DNA of 64,000 nt, from contig NZ_OX458329.1 in the NCBI RefSeq assembly GCF_949769255.1, positions 1,922,001-1,986,000 of the forward strand, written 5' to 3'. The stretch comes from Mobiluncus massiliensis. Lineage in GTDB: Bacteria > Actinomycetota > Actinomycetes > Actinomycetales > Actinomycetaceae. The notes under the pieces are model-generated. The model did no database searches. It was not told the origin of the DNA and worked only from the letters and a program-made list of their open reading frames with translations. Each line of letters opens with the position of its first letter. The first letter of the stretch is position 1. Positions 29,329 to 37,584 of the stretch are shown piece by piece. The position numbers and the translations under genes are program-made.

Positions 29329-29347
29329 ATCAACAATTGTTGTTGAT
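29329..29347 (+). promoter_or_regulatory. Leader hairpin before the peptide gene
   Basis: ATCAACAA-TTG-TTGTTGAT forms a perfect 8-bp stem ending six bases before the ribosome site GAAAGGA. It would be in the mRNA leader and could influence translation or stability of the peptide message. Confidence 0.5.
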
Positions 29348-29367
29348 TGATCCGAAAGGAATTAATT

Positions 29368-29451
29368 ATGTGGAGCAACATCCTTCCTATTCTCCATACT
29401 GTTGTCGAATGGTTGGCTAAGATTTTCAACTTCCTCGCCGGCCTGTTCTAA
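29368..29451 (+). CDS. 27-residue amphipathic peptide, toxin- or bacteriocin-like
   Basis: An ATG with a strong ribosome site (GAAAGGA, seven bases away) opens 27 codons ending in TAA. The peptide begins MWSNILPILHTVVEWL and ends NFLAGLF. It has no leader sequence. Polar residues (S3, N4, H10, T11, E14, K18, N21, G25) repeat with helical spacing, while W2, I5, L6, I8, L9, V12, V13, W15, L16, I19, F20, F22, L23, L26 and F27 fill the other face. Length and pattern recall staphylococcal delta-toxin/phenol-soluble modulins, leaderless bacteriocins, or type I toxins. A terminator follows, then a MacB-type ABC exporter. Expression is inferred from the sequence only. Confidence 0.72.
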   Translation: MWSNILPILHTVVEWLAKIFNFLAGLF

Positions 29452-29482
29452 ACAGACACTTTTGATAAAGAAACAAAGCCGC

Positions 29483-29508
29483 TGCCCCGTCGATGATTCG
29501 GCGGGGTA
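29483..29508 (+). terminator. Terminator after the peptide gene
   Basis: CCCCGTCG-ATGATT-CGGCGGGG gives an 8-bp stem (one T-G pair), followed by TATGCTTTT. It separates the peptide message from the ABC transporter genes, though read-through is possible. Confidence 0.65.
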
Positions 29509-29589
29509 TGCTTTTCACCGGTGTTTTGGTTGATTGGCGCTGCTGCCCCCGCGGCGATGCAGCCCGTGTTTTCAAGATAAAATTCTTCC

Positions 29590-30891
29590 GTGTTGCAAAA
29601 ACTTTCCCCCGTTAGCGCCTTGGATGACGCTATCGTTTCGGCGCGCGATTTGGTGCGTGTCTATGGGAAGGGCGATGCGCAGGTCAGGGCGTTGGACCAC
29701 GTGGACATCGATTTGGCACGTGGCGAGTTCACCGCCATCATGGGACCTTCCGGTTCCGGGAAATCCACGCTGATGCACTGTTTGGCGGGTTTGGACGCGG
29801 TGACTTCCGGCTCCATTTTGATTGGCGGTGTTGAAATTGCCGGCCTGAAGCAGCGCGAAATCACCGCGATTCGCCGGGACAAAATCGGTTTTATTTTCCA
29901 GGCTTTCAACCTGATTCCGGTCATGGATGCCCGGCAAAACATTGAACTGCCGGCGATTATTGCCGGGAAGCGGCTAAACCGGAAACGGGTCGAGGCCCTG
30001 GCCGCACAAGTCGGGCTTTCCGAGCGGCTACGCCACCGGCCGACTGAAATGTCTGGTGGCCAGCAACAGCGCTTGGCGGTGGCGCGGGCTTTGGCCAATA
30101 ATCCGCAAATCATTTTTGCTGACGAGCCGACTGGGAACTTAGACTCAACTGCGACCCTGCAGGTCTTGCGCCTGTTGCGCGACACGGTCGATAGGGATAA
30201 TCACACGATTTGTATGGTCACGCACGAGGCCGGGGCGGCGGCTTGGGCGGATCGCGTGCTGTTCTTGCGCGATGGCAAGATAATAGGCCAGCTGTTGCAC
30301 CCCTCCGAGGCGGAAATTTTTGCTGCTATGACTGAGATTTCCGGCGAAACTGACGAGCCGAGTCCTCCCTCGGCTGTGCCGGAGTCCGCAATGCCTCCGA
30401 CCGTGCAGGTGTCCGAAATGCCTCCACCGCCTCCCGCGACACCGCTGTTCCTCCGCGATTTAGACCCGGTTACCGGGTCTGCCCCGGTGATGTTGAGCCG
30501 GCGGGAGAGGCGCCGGCTTCGGGACAACGGCCTCACTTCCGCGCAGTCTGACCCGACCCGGTTAACCAGACCTCCCGCAGCTTTGGCGCAACTACAACCC
30601 GAACCAAACCTCCTCACCCCCACGGCAAAGTCACAGCAGACCGCCGCCAGGACCCTGAAAGTACCCCCTCTCGAAGCCACACCCCGGGCCAGCCGCGCAC
30701 CGAAATCCCTCGTGACCCCTGCGCTTGCAGCCAGTCCACCGCACCAAGAACGGCGGTCACGCCATGCGGCACACCGAGCGGATACGCCTAGTGCGGGCCT
30801 AAGCCTTCCCGGTAGCAGAGCTACCACACCTCCATCTTTACCGCCGCCCGCGACAGTCATTTCGCCGGCTCAGCGCATTTCTGGAAGCTAA
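29590..30891 (+). CDS. MacB/LolD-type ABC transporter ATPase with long tail
   Basis: A 433-residue protein. The ATPase domain (about 14-245) has Walker A GPSGSGKST, Q-loop region FIFQAFNLIPVM, signature MSGGQQQRLAVARAL, Walker B IIFADEPTGNLD and the switch His in VTHE. This matches the MacB/LolD/FtsE-like exporters. The last 185 or so residues are Pro/Ser/Thr/Arg-rich and probably disordered, which is unusual for the class. The start is GTG with a weak ribosome site. The permease gene follows after one base, so the two form one transporter. Confidence 0.9.
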   Translation: MLQKLSPVSALDDAIVSARDLVRVYGKGDAQVRALDHVDIDLARGEFTAIMGPSGSGKSTLMHCLAGLDAVTSGSILIGGVEIAGLKQREITAIRRDKIGFIFQAFNLIPVMDARQNIELPAIIAGKRLNRKRVEALAAQVGLSERLRHRPTEMSGGQQQRLAVARALANNPQIIFADEPTGNLDSTATLQVLRLLRDTVDRDNHTICMVTHEAGAAAWADRVLFLRDGKIIGQLLHPSEAEIFAAMTEISGETDEPSPPSAVPESAMPPTVQVSEMPPPPPATPLFLRDLDPVTGSAPVMLSRRERRRLRDNGLTSAQSDPTRLTRPPAALAQLQPEPNLLTPTAKSQQTAARTLKVPPLEATPRASRAPKSLVTPALAASPPHQERRSRHAAHRADTPSAGLSLPGSRATTPPSLPPPATVISPAQRISGS

Positions 30892-30892
30892 T

Positions 30893-33589
30893 ATGCGCAG
30901 ATACGTCTGGCTGGATTTTTTGGCGCATTGGCGCAAATACCTGATGACGCTGCTGGCGGTGGCGCTGGGTACAGCCTTTTTATCCGGGACCCTGACTTTC
31001 AACCGGATTTTGTCAGACACTATGACAGCGCTGATTAACTCAGGTACTCACGGTGACGCTTTTGTGAGCGCCCCGAGCATTTCCGGTGATGATTCCGGGC
31101 TGAATAATGTGCCACGCACGGTTACCTGGGACGAGCTCGATGCCATCAAAGCCATAGACGGGGTGAAATCGGCTGAACCGCAACTCTATCTGGTGGCGAC
31201 GCTGCTGGATCAGGATAACAAAACGATTGGCTCCAATCCGACCGTCGCGATTCAAAGCGAGCGCCCAGATGCCAAATATGTGACCGGTTCCGCGCCGAAA
31301 GCTCCCACTCAGCCCCTCTCTGCGACAACCACGACAACCGGGGCTAGTGCGACAACCGAGTCAACTAATCCTAACCGTTCTACCAGCGAAGAATCCCCGA
31401 CTATCGGTGAGATTTCGGCGGAAAAGTCGTTTGCACAAACCAACCACTTGCACACCGGGGATCGAATCTATGCCATCATCGCTGGTCAAAAATACGCTTA
31501 CCGCCTGAGCGGCCTGTTTGATTACGGCGTGCCGCTGTTGGGAACGGGAATGCTGCAACTTCCCGATGAAGTCATGCGTCAGATGGCTACCACCCCCGAG
31601 GGTTTTACTGCGGAAATCGCGGTGGGCGCCAAACCCGGTGTGGAGCCAACCCGCCTGGTTCAAAACCTCAAAACAGGCCTGAAAGGGGCTTTCCCAAACG
31701 ATTACAAACACTGGAAGGTCATAAGCGCTGCTGACTACGCCGCGGAACAATCCAAAATGATGGCCCCCGTCTTGGGGTTTGTCTCGAATATCTTGCTGGT
31801 CTTTGTTTTTGTCGCTCTGTTCATCTCGACTTTCATCGTTTCCAACACGTTCACAGCCACCGTGCGCAGTCAAACACGTCAACTGGCGATGATGCGGGCG
31901 GTTGGGGCTCAGCCGCGCCAGATTTTCGCCATCATTCTAGGTGAAGGTTTCGTGGCGGGCCTGATTGGTTCCCTCCTCGGAGCTTTGCTGGGCTGGGGGC
32001 TGGTGGCACTGATTATGCGGATTTTGCGCCTACGAGGTATGAACTTTTTGACCTCCGGGATTGTTTCCGGCATGACCTTGGCTATCACGGTTCTGGCCGG
32101 TTTAGCAGTAGTTTTGGTTTCGGTGCTGCGTCCGGCTCGCCGTGCCGCGGCAACCCCACCCGTCCAAGCGATGTCCACGGCGCTAAGTGGCGGGGAGCTG
32201 CACTGGGGACGACGCCTGCTTGTGGTCATCATCACTCTTGGCCTCGGTCTCGCGGCTGTCATCTGCGCAGTTGGTTCGTTTTTTGCGACAACGCAAAAGA
32301 GCCGGTCCATCCTTTATGGCGGCGGCGTGTTTCTGGTGGTGGTAGGCATCTTGGTAGCGGCACCGTTGCTGGTCAGCGCGTTTGCGGCGCTGTTGCAAAG
32401 ACCCGCCAAACACCTGTGGCGTCCCGTGGGTGAATTGGCTGTCGGTAACTTGGGGAGAAACCCGAAACGCACCGCCACCACTGCGGGAGCCCTCTTGATT
32501 GGCGTCATGCTGGTCGCAGCCGGGTCTTCACTGGTCACCTCCCTGCAAGCCTCCTTTACCAGGACGGCGGGTGCGGAGCTGACCGCCAGTTTCCTGATTC
32601 AGCCCAGTCTCGCCTTGGCCGGACACAGCATTCCAGACGAACTGATTTCTAGCTGGGAAAACACCTCAGGAGTGACGGCGGTTCAGACTTTCGCGCAAGC
32701 CCCGCTCACCTTGCAGACTAACGGCAGACAAAGCGGAGAACCCGGTGATTCCCACAACGTTACCGTCACCGCCCTTCCCGACACCAACCCCGGAGTGAGC
32801 CTGAAAGCCACCGCGGGCCGCGCTGTCAGCTCTCCGGGCAAACTGCTGGTGGAAGACAAAACCGCCCGAAAGATGGGGTTGACACTCGGTGATTCCGTCA
32901 CTTTAACCCCCCTTGCGTCAACCACTTCGCAATCGAAAACTCTAAAGGTTGACGGTTTGTTTAACGCCTCTAACTTGGTTGACGCGACCTTTGTGGTGCA
33001 CCCTCGCGATTTGGAATCGCTGCACCCGGCGAGTCAGATTGCGAATACGGGCGTCATTTTTGCGAACCACACGGATTTGAACGCCCTCGGCGACAAACTG
33101 AAATCCCAGGTCGCCGCCATTGCTCCAGGTACGGTTACCGTGGCGTCCCGAGCCGATTTGAACACCCAGCTCAATAAGTCTTTTGACATGATTCTGGCGA
33201 TTATCTACGGGCTGCTGGCGCTATCGCTGATTATTGCGCTGGTAGGGATTATGAACACTTTGGCGATGTCGGTCGGGGAGCGCTTGAGCGAAATCGGTAT
33301 GTTGAAAGCGCTAGGGTTATCGGGGCGAAAAATGGTCGCAATGATAGTCGGTGAAGCCCTGTTGACCGCCATTTTTGCGCTGGTGGTGGGGATCCTCACC
33401 GGACTGGGCGCCACGTTTGGGTTGCAACGCATTATGGCTGCCCGCGGTATCAGCAGTATGGTGGTCAGCTTTGAGCACTTGCTCATCCTGGTGGTATTGA
33501 CCTTGGCCGCCACCGTTTTGGCCAGCCTCGGTCCGGCGCTACGGGCGGTGCGTACCCCGACCCTCGCCGCCATCGCCACTACCGATTAG
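30893..33589 (+). CDS. MacB/FtsX-type ABC transporter permease
   Basis: An 898-residue permease. An N-terminal helix, a large external region (about 40-280, with a Thr-rich insert near 150), three helices (about 300-420), a further pair of helices and a second external region, and three final helices (about 765-890) give the duplicated FtsX layout used by MacB-like mechanotransmission exporters. These export peptides, lipoproteins or toxins or give resistance to antimicrobial peptides. Together with the ATPase before it, and the peptide gene upstream, this could be an export or immunity pair; that link is inferred. Confidence 0.9.
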   Translation: MRRYVWLDFLAHWRKYLMTLLAVALGTAFLSGTLTFNRILSDTMTALINSGTHGDAFVSAPSISGDDSGLNNVPRTVTWDELDAIKAIDGVKSAEPQLYLVATLLDQDNKTIGSNPTVAIQSERPDAKYVTGSAPKAPTQPLSATTTTTGASATTESTNPNRSTSEESPTIGEISAEKSFAQTNHLHTGDRIYAIIAGQKYAYRLSGLFDYGVPLLGTGMLQLPDEVMRQMATTPEGFTAEIAVGAKPGVEPTRLVQNLKTGLKGAFPNDYKHWKVISAADYAAEQSKMMAPVLGFVSNILLVFVFVALFISTFIVSNTFTATVRSQTRQLAMMRAVGAQPRQIFAIILGEGFVAGLIGSLLGALLGWGLVALIMRILRLRGMNFLTSGIVSGMTLAITVLAGLAVVLVSVLRPARRAAATPPVQAMSTALSGGELHWGRRLLVVIITLGLGLAAVICAVGSFFATTQKSRSILYGGGVFLVVVGILVAAPLLVSAFAALLQRPAKHLWRPVGELAVGNLGRNPKRTATTAGALLIGVMLVAAGSSLVTSLQASFTRTAGAELTASFLIQPSLALAGHSIPDELISSWENTSGVTAVQTFAQAPLTLQTNGRQSGEPGDSHNVTVTALPDTNPGVSLKATAGRAVSSPGKLLVEDKTARKMGLTLGDSVTLTPLASTTSQSKTLKVDGLFNASNLVDATFVVHPRDLESLHPASQIANTGVIFANHTDLNALGDKLKSQVAAIAPGTVTVASRADLNTQLNKSFDMILAIIYGLLALSLIIALVGIMNTLAMSVGERLSEIGMLKALGLSGRKMVAMIVGEALLTAIFALVVGILTGLGATFGLQRIMAARGISSMVVSFEHLLILVVLTLAATVLASLGPALRAVRTPTLAAIATTD

Positions 33590-33818
33590 TACAGGTCTTG
33601 CCGGGTTTCCTGCCCGGATCGCCCCGTTGTAACAGGCTACCGATAGCTCGCCGAGGTAGCTAGCCGGACGGGCGCGCCTCGGTCATCAGACAATCGGCTA
33701 AGCAAACAGACCGCGGGCAAATCTCCGGGCGAGCACGCCACACGTCATACACGTCAACCATGCCAGCTGAGTCAGCCACGTCACTCGAGCATTCCTAGTA
33801 GCTGGCCGCAAAAACGCG

Positions 33819-34844
33819 TTAGCCGGCGTAGCCGTTCGGGTTCTGCGACTGCCAATTCCACGAATCTCGGCACATATCGTCCAAACCCAGGCGGGCCTCC
33901 CAGCCCAGCAGTTCCCGCGCCAAACTGGCGTCGGCGTAAACCGTGTCAATGTCTCCGGGACGGCGCCCGTCAATGACGTAAGGAATGGGTTTGCCGCAGG
34001 CTCGCTCCATCGCGTGCAGGAGCTCCAGCACCGAGTATCCCTGAGAAGTACCCAGGTTAATGGCTTTCGCACCCCGATGTTTTAGCCCGTAGTCAATGGC
34101 GGCCACGTGCCCGCGCCCCAGGTCCATGACGTGAATGTAGTCGCGCACCCCGGTGCCGTCCGGGGTGTCGTAGTCGTCGCCGAACACGTGCAGTTTTTCG
34201 AGCTTGCCGACTGCGACCTGGGTGATGTAGGGCATGACGTTGTTCGGGATGCCCTTGGGATCCTCGCCAATCCGGCCGGAGGGATGCGCCCCAATAGGGT
34301 TAAAGTAACGCAGCAACACGGCGGAAAACTCGGGATCGGCGGAGCACACGTCGCGCAGCATAATTTCGTTCATCAGCTTGGACCAACCGTAAGGGTTGGT
34401 GGCGGTGCCGGTCGGCATGGTTTCTTTCAGGGGGGACACCCCGTCAGCTCCGTACACGGTAGCGGAGGAGGAAAAAATCATCAGGTGACAGTCGTGGTCT
34501 CGCATGGCGCGCACCAGGGTCAGGGTCGCGTTGAGGTTGTTGTCGTAGTATTCCACCGGCTTGGCTACCGATTCGCCCACCGCCTTGAGCCCGGCAAAGT
34601 TGATCACTCCGTCAACCTGGTGAACCGCAAAAATCCGTTGCAGAGCGTCAAGGTCGCGCACATCCTGCTGATAAAACGGGATTGTCTCCCCCACGATTTC
34701 CGAGACGCGTGTCATCGCTTCCGCGCTGGAGTTATACAGGTTATCGACGCAGACCGCACGGTAGCCCGCCTCATAGAGGCAAATCAGCGTGTGCGTGCCA
34801 ATGTATCCGGCACCCCCCGCCACCAAAATTGTTTTCTCAGTCAT
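33819..34844 (-). CDS. galE: UDP-glucose 4-epimerase
   Basis: A 341-residue short-chain dehydrogenase-type enzyme that interconverts UDP-glucose and UDP-galactose. The NAD site is GGAGYIGTH; the catalytic Ser/Tyr/Lys pattern appears as SSSATVYG and NPYGWSKLMNE. The C-terminal part (VRDYIHVMDLGRGH) is typical. Length is normal. With glf at 60507 it can supply UDP-galactofuranose for surface glycans. The ribosome site is AAAGG-like. The upstream gap holds a 51-residue membrane protein gene. Confidence 0.96.
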   Translation of the reverse strand: MTEKTILVAGGAGYIGTHTLICLYEAGYRAVCVDNLYNSSAEAMTRVSEIVGETIPFYQQDVRDLDALQRIFAVHQVDGVINFAGLKAVGESVAKPVEYYDNNLNATLTLVRAMRDHDCHLMIFSSSATVYGADGVSPLKETMPTGTATNPYGWSKLMNEIMLRDVCSADPEFSAVLLRYFNPIGAHPSGRIGEDPKGIPNNVMPYITQVAVGKLEKLHVFGDDYDTPDGTGVRDYIHVMDLGRGHVAAIDYGLKHRGAKAINLGTSQGYSVLELLHAMERACGKPIPYVIDGRRPGDIDTVYADASLARELLGWEARLGLDDMCRDSWNWQSQNPNGYAG

Positions 34845-34895
34845 TGTTTTTTCCTTTTCTCACCAGGGTCCCCGTTGAGTTGGCGGGTTGAGGCG

Positions 34896-35051
34896 CTAGT
34901 TCACGGTGTTCGGGTTGAGGTTGAAAGTCTCTACCGCCCAGGGGAATCCCCACTGGAACAGCGCTGCCACTACGGCCAGCACCAAAATCGCCATCTCTAT
35001 GCAGCGCAGCCATTTCGGTCCGGGCATCACGGCAAACAGCCATTTGTACAT
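34896..35051 (-). CDS. 51-residue membrane protein after the sortase
   Basis: The ATG at 35051 has AGGAAGGA upstream, and the frame ends at TAG 34896-34898. The product begins MYKWLFAVMPGPKWLR and has one hydrophobic helix (MAILVLAVVAALFQW) and a short polar tail. It lies 17 bases after the class E sortase gene. Small one-helix proteins directly after class E sortases recur in actinobacteria, which supports a real gene. Its role is unknown. Confidence 0.75.
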   Translation of the reverse strand: MYKWLFAVMPGPKWLRCIEMAILVLAVVAALFQWGFPWAVETFNLNPNTVN

Positions 35052-35068
35052 TCTGGTTTCCTTCCTGT

Positions 35069-35878
35069 TTACCCGGCCAAGCCCTCAGCCGGCTCGGAAC
35101 TGGCGGCGCCGGATGGGGCAATCGCGTTCGGGTCGCTCGCGGGTGCATCGGTTCCATCCTGCGGACCCTCTGGCGCGGTGCCCTGACCAGCCTGTTTCAT
35201 CGCGTCCAACCCTTTGAGCGCGAAAGGCCGGCCTTGCGTGCGCGGCACCCAGTGAGAAAACTTGGAGTACACGATGAATCGCTGCGTGTTGCCGTATTCG
35301 GGGTGGCAGGTCGTGAGGGTCATGAGCCGTTCATGCGGGACGGTGTCTTTCGCTTCGTGCGGTACCGGGTAAATCACGTCTCCTTGTGACGGTAAGACTA
35401 TCTCGGTTGACGTGACCTGGTAAACCAGCCAGGCTTGGGAGGTCTCGACCACCAGCGGGTCACCGGTCTGTAGCTCGTGAACACGGCGGAAAGAGTTTCC
35501 GTACGAGCGCCGGTGGGCAGCCAGCACAAAGTTGCCCAACTCTCCCGGCCCTTGGGTGTCAACGTAGTGTCCGGCATAGCCCGTATCGAGCACGGCTTCG
35601 TTCGTGCCCTGCATGATGGGGATGACCATCGAGTCCCAGCGCGGCACATGCAAGGTGGCGAAGGTCTGTCCCACCGCGGGAATGGTGACGCTGGGAGGCG
35701 GGTCGGTGCGCTGCACTTCGGTCGTGGCGGTCGCATCGTTTGCGGTGGAGCTTTGGAAAGACTGCACCGCGGCCGCCGTCGCCCCCTGCACCTGCCAAGT
35801 CGTCACATACAGCTGCCACACAACGAACAAGCCCAGGACGATGCCGACCGTCAGCATGGTTTGCCCAATCCCGCTCAT
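35069..35878 (-). CDS. Class E sortase
   Basis: The catalytic part of a class E sortase, 269 residues from the ATG at 35878. A membrane helix (about 8-24) is followed by the sortase fold: His122 in LAAHRRSYGN, Cys191 in TLTTCHP and Arg200 in TQRFIVYS. Class E enzymes are known to prefer LAxTG signals; the giant adhesin at 39397-54489 ends in LARTG and is the obvious substrate. In this frame the sequence is open back to 36163 and encodes a basic segment KRRRTP just before the helix, but with no ATG, GTG or TTG before 35878. The expected start lies in another frame (see 35879-36524). Confidence 0.9.
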   Translation of the reverse strand: MSGIGQTMLTVGIVLGLFVVWQLYVTTWQVQGATAAAVQSFQSSTANDATATTEVQRTDPPPSVTIPAVGQTFATLHVPRWDSMVIPIMQGTNEAVLDTGYAGHYVDTQGPGELGNFVLAAHRRSYGNSFRRVHELQTGDPLVVETSQAWLVYQVTSTEIVLPSQGDVIYPVPHEAKDTVPHERLMTLTTCHPEYGNTQRFIVYSKFSHWVPRTQGRPFALKGLDAMKQAGQGTAPEGPQDGTDAPASDPNAIAPSGAASSEPAEGLAG

Positions 35879-36524
35879 GACCAGGACCGATACGGGGGTG
35901 CGCCGGCGCTTTGGTGAGGCGGCCGTATCGTCTGGGTTAGTCGAGGCGGGTCGTTCAGAAGGGCGGGTCGAGGCGTTCGGTGAGGATTGTGAGTTTGCCT
36001 GGGGTTCACCAGGGGTGGGCGCGGGGCTTGCGGGTCGTGTCGAGGCGGCCGGGGGCGGGAAGGAACCGGGGCAAAAGCGGGGACTGCCGGGTTTGCCGTG
36101 CCGGGGACTTGATGATTCGCTGGGCCCGACATGGAGAAGTGTGGCGAGCCAGGGACCGGGGGTTCACCGCACCGGGGACCGGGGGGTTCGCCGCGGGGCG
36201 CACCGGTACGCCGGGGGGTACCGGACGATTCGACTGGGGGATCGCGGGACGAGCCGCGCCGGAAGGTTCGGCAAGAGGTTGTAAACCTGCAGGTGGAACC
36301 GCACTTGTGACCCCTTGTGAGACCACCTGAGGCGGGAGGGCGGACTGCTGCGGCACGCGAGGTGGGGCCCCGTAAGGCTGAGCCCCGGGAGGCTGTGCTA
36401 CGGGAGGTTGCGGCGCGCGAGGCTGCCCCGGCGCGGGCGACAGCGGTGCGGCAGGCGGTTCCTGCTGTTCGCGACGTTGCCGGCGCGAGGGAAACTGCTG
36501 TGGTACAGGACGCTGCTCACTCAT
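35879..36524 (-). other. Sortase N-terminal region split over reading frames
   Basis: The minus strand has a well-placed ATG at 36524 opening a Pro/Gln-rich frame (starting MSEQRPVPQQFPSRRQRRE) that runs to a stop at 36006. A second frame from 36132 and the sortase frame itself (open 36163-35879) also read Pro-rich sequence. Class E sortases usually carry such a Pro-rich cytoplasmic N-terminus. A frame change between about 36163 and 36006 would give one protein of about 485 residues. Runs of five or six Cs in the coding strand (opposite 36213-36218, 36181-36186, 36158-36162, 36051-36055) mark possible slippage sites. Options are phase variation, an inactive allele, or sequencing error. Confidence 0.6.
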
Positions 36525-36637
36525 TCCAACCCCTTGACGCGCGGATACACCAACGTCAAAATTTTACCAATTTCCAAAGGATTTAGCTTACGGTTATCAT
36601 TAACCTGTTAAGCAAACTTTTGTCACAAGGAGTTGTT

Positions 36638-36910
36638 GTGCCCGAATCCAAAAAGCGCAAGCGCGCCTCGAAAGTGGTTAAGTCTGACAGCGAGTTGCGT
36701 CCCTCGTGGACTGAGGATATGAAGCACTCCCCCAGCTGGTACGCTCCGGCTGCCCTGATAATCATGGGCGTGGGTCTGCTGTGGATTGTGCTGCACTATA
36801 TCCTGGCGCAAACCGCGGGGATTAACCTGCTGGGGCTGGGCAACTGGAACATCGCGTTGGGATTTGGCGTCATCATGGTCGGTTTCATCATGCTGATGTG
36901 GTGGAAATAG
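36638..36910 (+). CDS. crgA: Cell division protein CrgA
   Basis: A 90-residue protein of the CrgA family. The basic N-terminus (PESKKRKRASKVV) and WTEDMKHSPSWYAP precede two membrane helices (about 36-58 and 68-88) with GLGNWNIALGFG between them, the usual CrgA layout. CrgA helps recruit septal synthesis proteins at the division site in actinobacteria. The GTG at 36638 is chosen because AAGGAG lies five bases before it; an upstream TTG lacks support. It diverges from the sortase region. Confidence 0.92.
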   Translation: MPESKKRKRASKVVKSDSELRPSWTEDMKHSPSWYAPAALIIMGVGLLWIVLHYILAQTAGINLLGLGNWNIALGFGVIMVGFIMLMWWK

Positions 36911-36931
36911 GGCTTTTTTCTTCTTATTTTT

Positions 36932-37071
36932 TTATTGCTCGTCAACTCGGGGGGACCCGCGCGAGACCTAGGGGGGTCACAGATTCCCCTCACTTTTCGT
37001 TGCGTTTGCAACGAAAAGCACACCCCCTAGTCTCGCGCTTAGGTTCCGCCCCTTCGTTTTCCGAGCAATAA
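36932..37071. repeat. Nested imperfect palindrome of 140 bases
   Basis: Three levels of inverted repeat share a centre. The outer arms are TTATTGCTCG (36932-36941) and CGAGCAATAA (37062-37071). The middle arms are GCGCGAGACCTAGGGGG (from 36959) and CCCCCTAGTCTCGCGC (to 37038), with one bulged base, plus weaker pairing of GGGGGGACC with GGTTCCGCCCC. The inner arms are a perfect 11-bp stem CTTTTCGTTGC/GCAACGAAAAG (36993-37003 and 37008-37018, GTTT loop). No coding sequence is inside. A small mobile element (MITE-like), a structured RNA or a compound terminator are possible. Confidence 0.75.
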
Positions 37072-37104
37072 CAGCAACAGCGAAAGCAAAGCCGGGGGAG
37101 TGCT

Positions 37105-37144
37105 AAAAAACCGACCGGCAACATCAGCCGCCGGTCGGTTTTTT
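37105..37144. terminator. Bidirectional rho-independent terminator
   Basis: AAAAAACCGACCGG (37105-37118) pairs perfectly with CCGGTCGGTTTTTT (37131-37144), with a 12-base loop. The A-tract and T-tract make it a good terminator on both strands, between crgA and the convergent gene at 37156-37584. Confidence 0.9.
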
Positions 37145-37155
37145 GAAGTTTGTTT

Positions 37156-37584
37156 TTACTTGTCGGTAACGACCACCAGGTCGTCATCATCAATATCTTC
37201 CCAGGATTCCTCGGCCCAGGGATCCTCGACCGGACGGGTGCGGCTATACAAGATAAACCCAGCCACCGCGGCGACTCCGGTCAACAGGATAGTCGTCAAC
37301 CAGGGATGACGAATTGGGCACTTCTTTTTGGGGTTCATAGCTGACTTGACTCCTTCACTCGCTTTGGAAACTTTTTCGGCGATGGTACCGTCGCCGGTAA
37401 CCGCCTTTGACACTGCCTCGTTTACGGCTTGCGCCCGCGGCAGGAGGTCTGATTTCACCTTAGTGCCAAAGTCCCCGACGGCTCCGCGAGCCTTCCCAGC
37501 AACCTCAGCAGCATTCAGTGCCATGTCTTCTCCGGCTCGTTTCATGCAGTCCATATCGATGCATTTCGACAAGTTATCCAACAT
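37156..37584 (-). CDS. Small membrane protein with acidic tail, unknown
   Basis: About 142 residues from the ATG at 37584, chosen for AAGGAT nearby; the open frame extends 36 codons upstream without support. The N-terminal two thirds are helical and Ala/Lys/Val-rich, like apolipoprotein-type or stress-helix proteins (GKARGAVGDFGTKVKSDLL). A single membrane helix (TILLTGVAAVAGFILYS) follows, and the tail is highly acidic (EESWEDIDDDD). The family is not recognised. Confidence 0.78.
   Translation of the reverse strand: MLDNLSKCIDMDCMKRAGEDMALNAAEVAGKARGAVGDFGTKVKSDLLPRAQAVNEAVSKAVTGDGTIAEKVSKASEGVKSAMNPKKKCPIRHPWLTTILLTGVAAVAGFILYSRTRPVEDPWAEESWEDIDDDDLVVVTDK

Noticed and set aside
33597-33620. 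Possible terminator CCGGG...CCCGG after the ABC permease gene
   Set aside because: Only a 5-bp stem with no T-run; too weak to call, though some terminator is expected between these convergent genes.
34837-35157. 106-codon minus-strand frame between galE and the sortase gene
   Set aside because: It overlaps the better supported 51-codon gene and the sortase end in another frame; its composition (Arg/Pro/His-rich) is that of a shadow frame.
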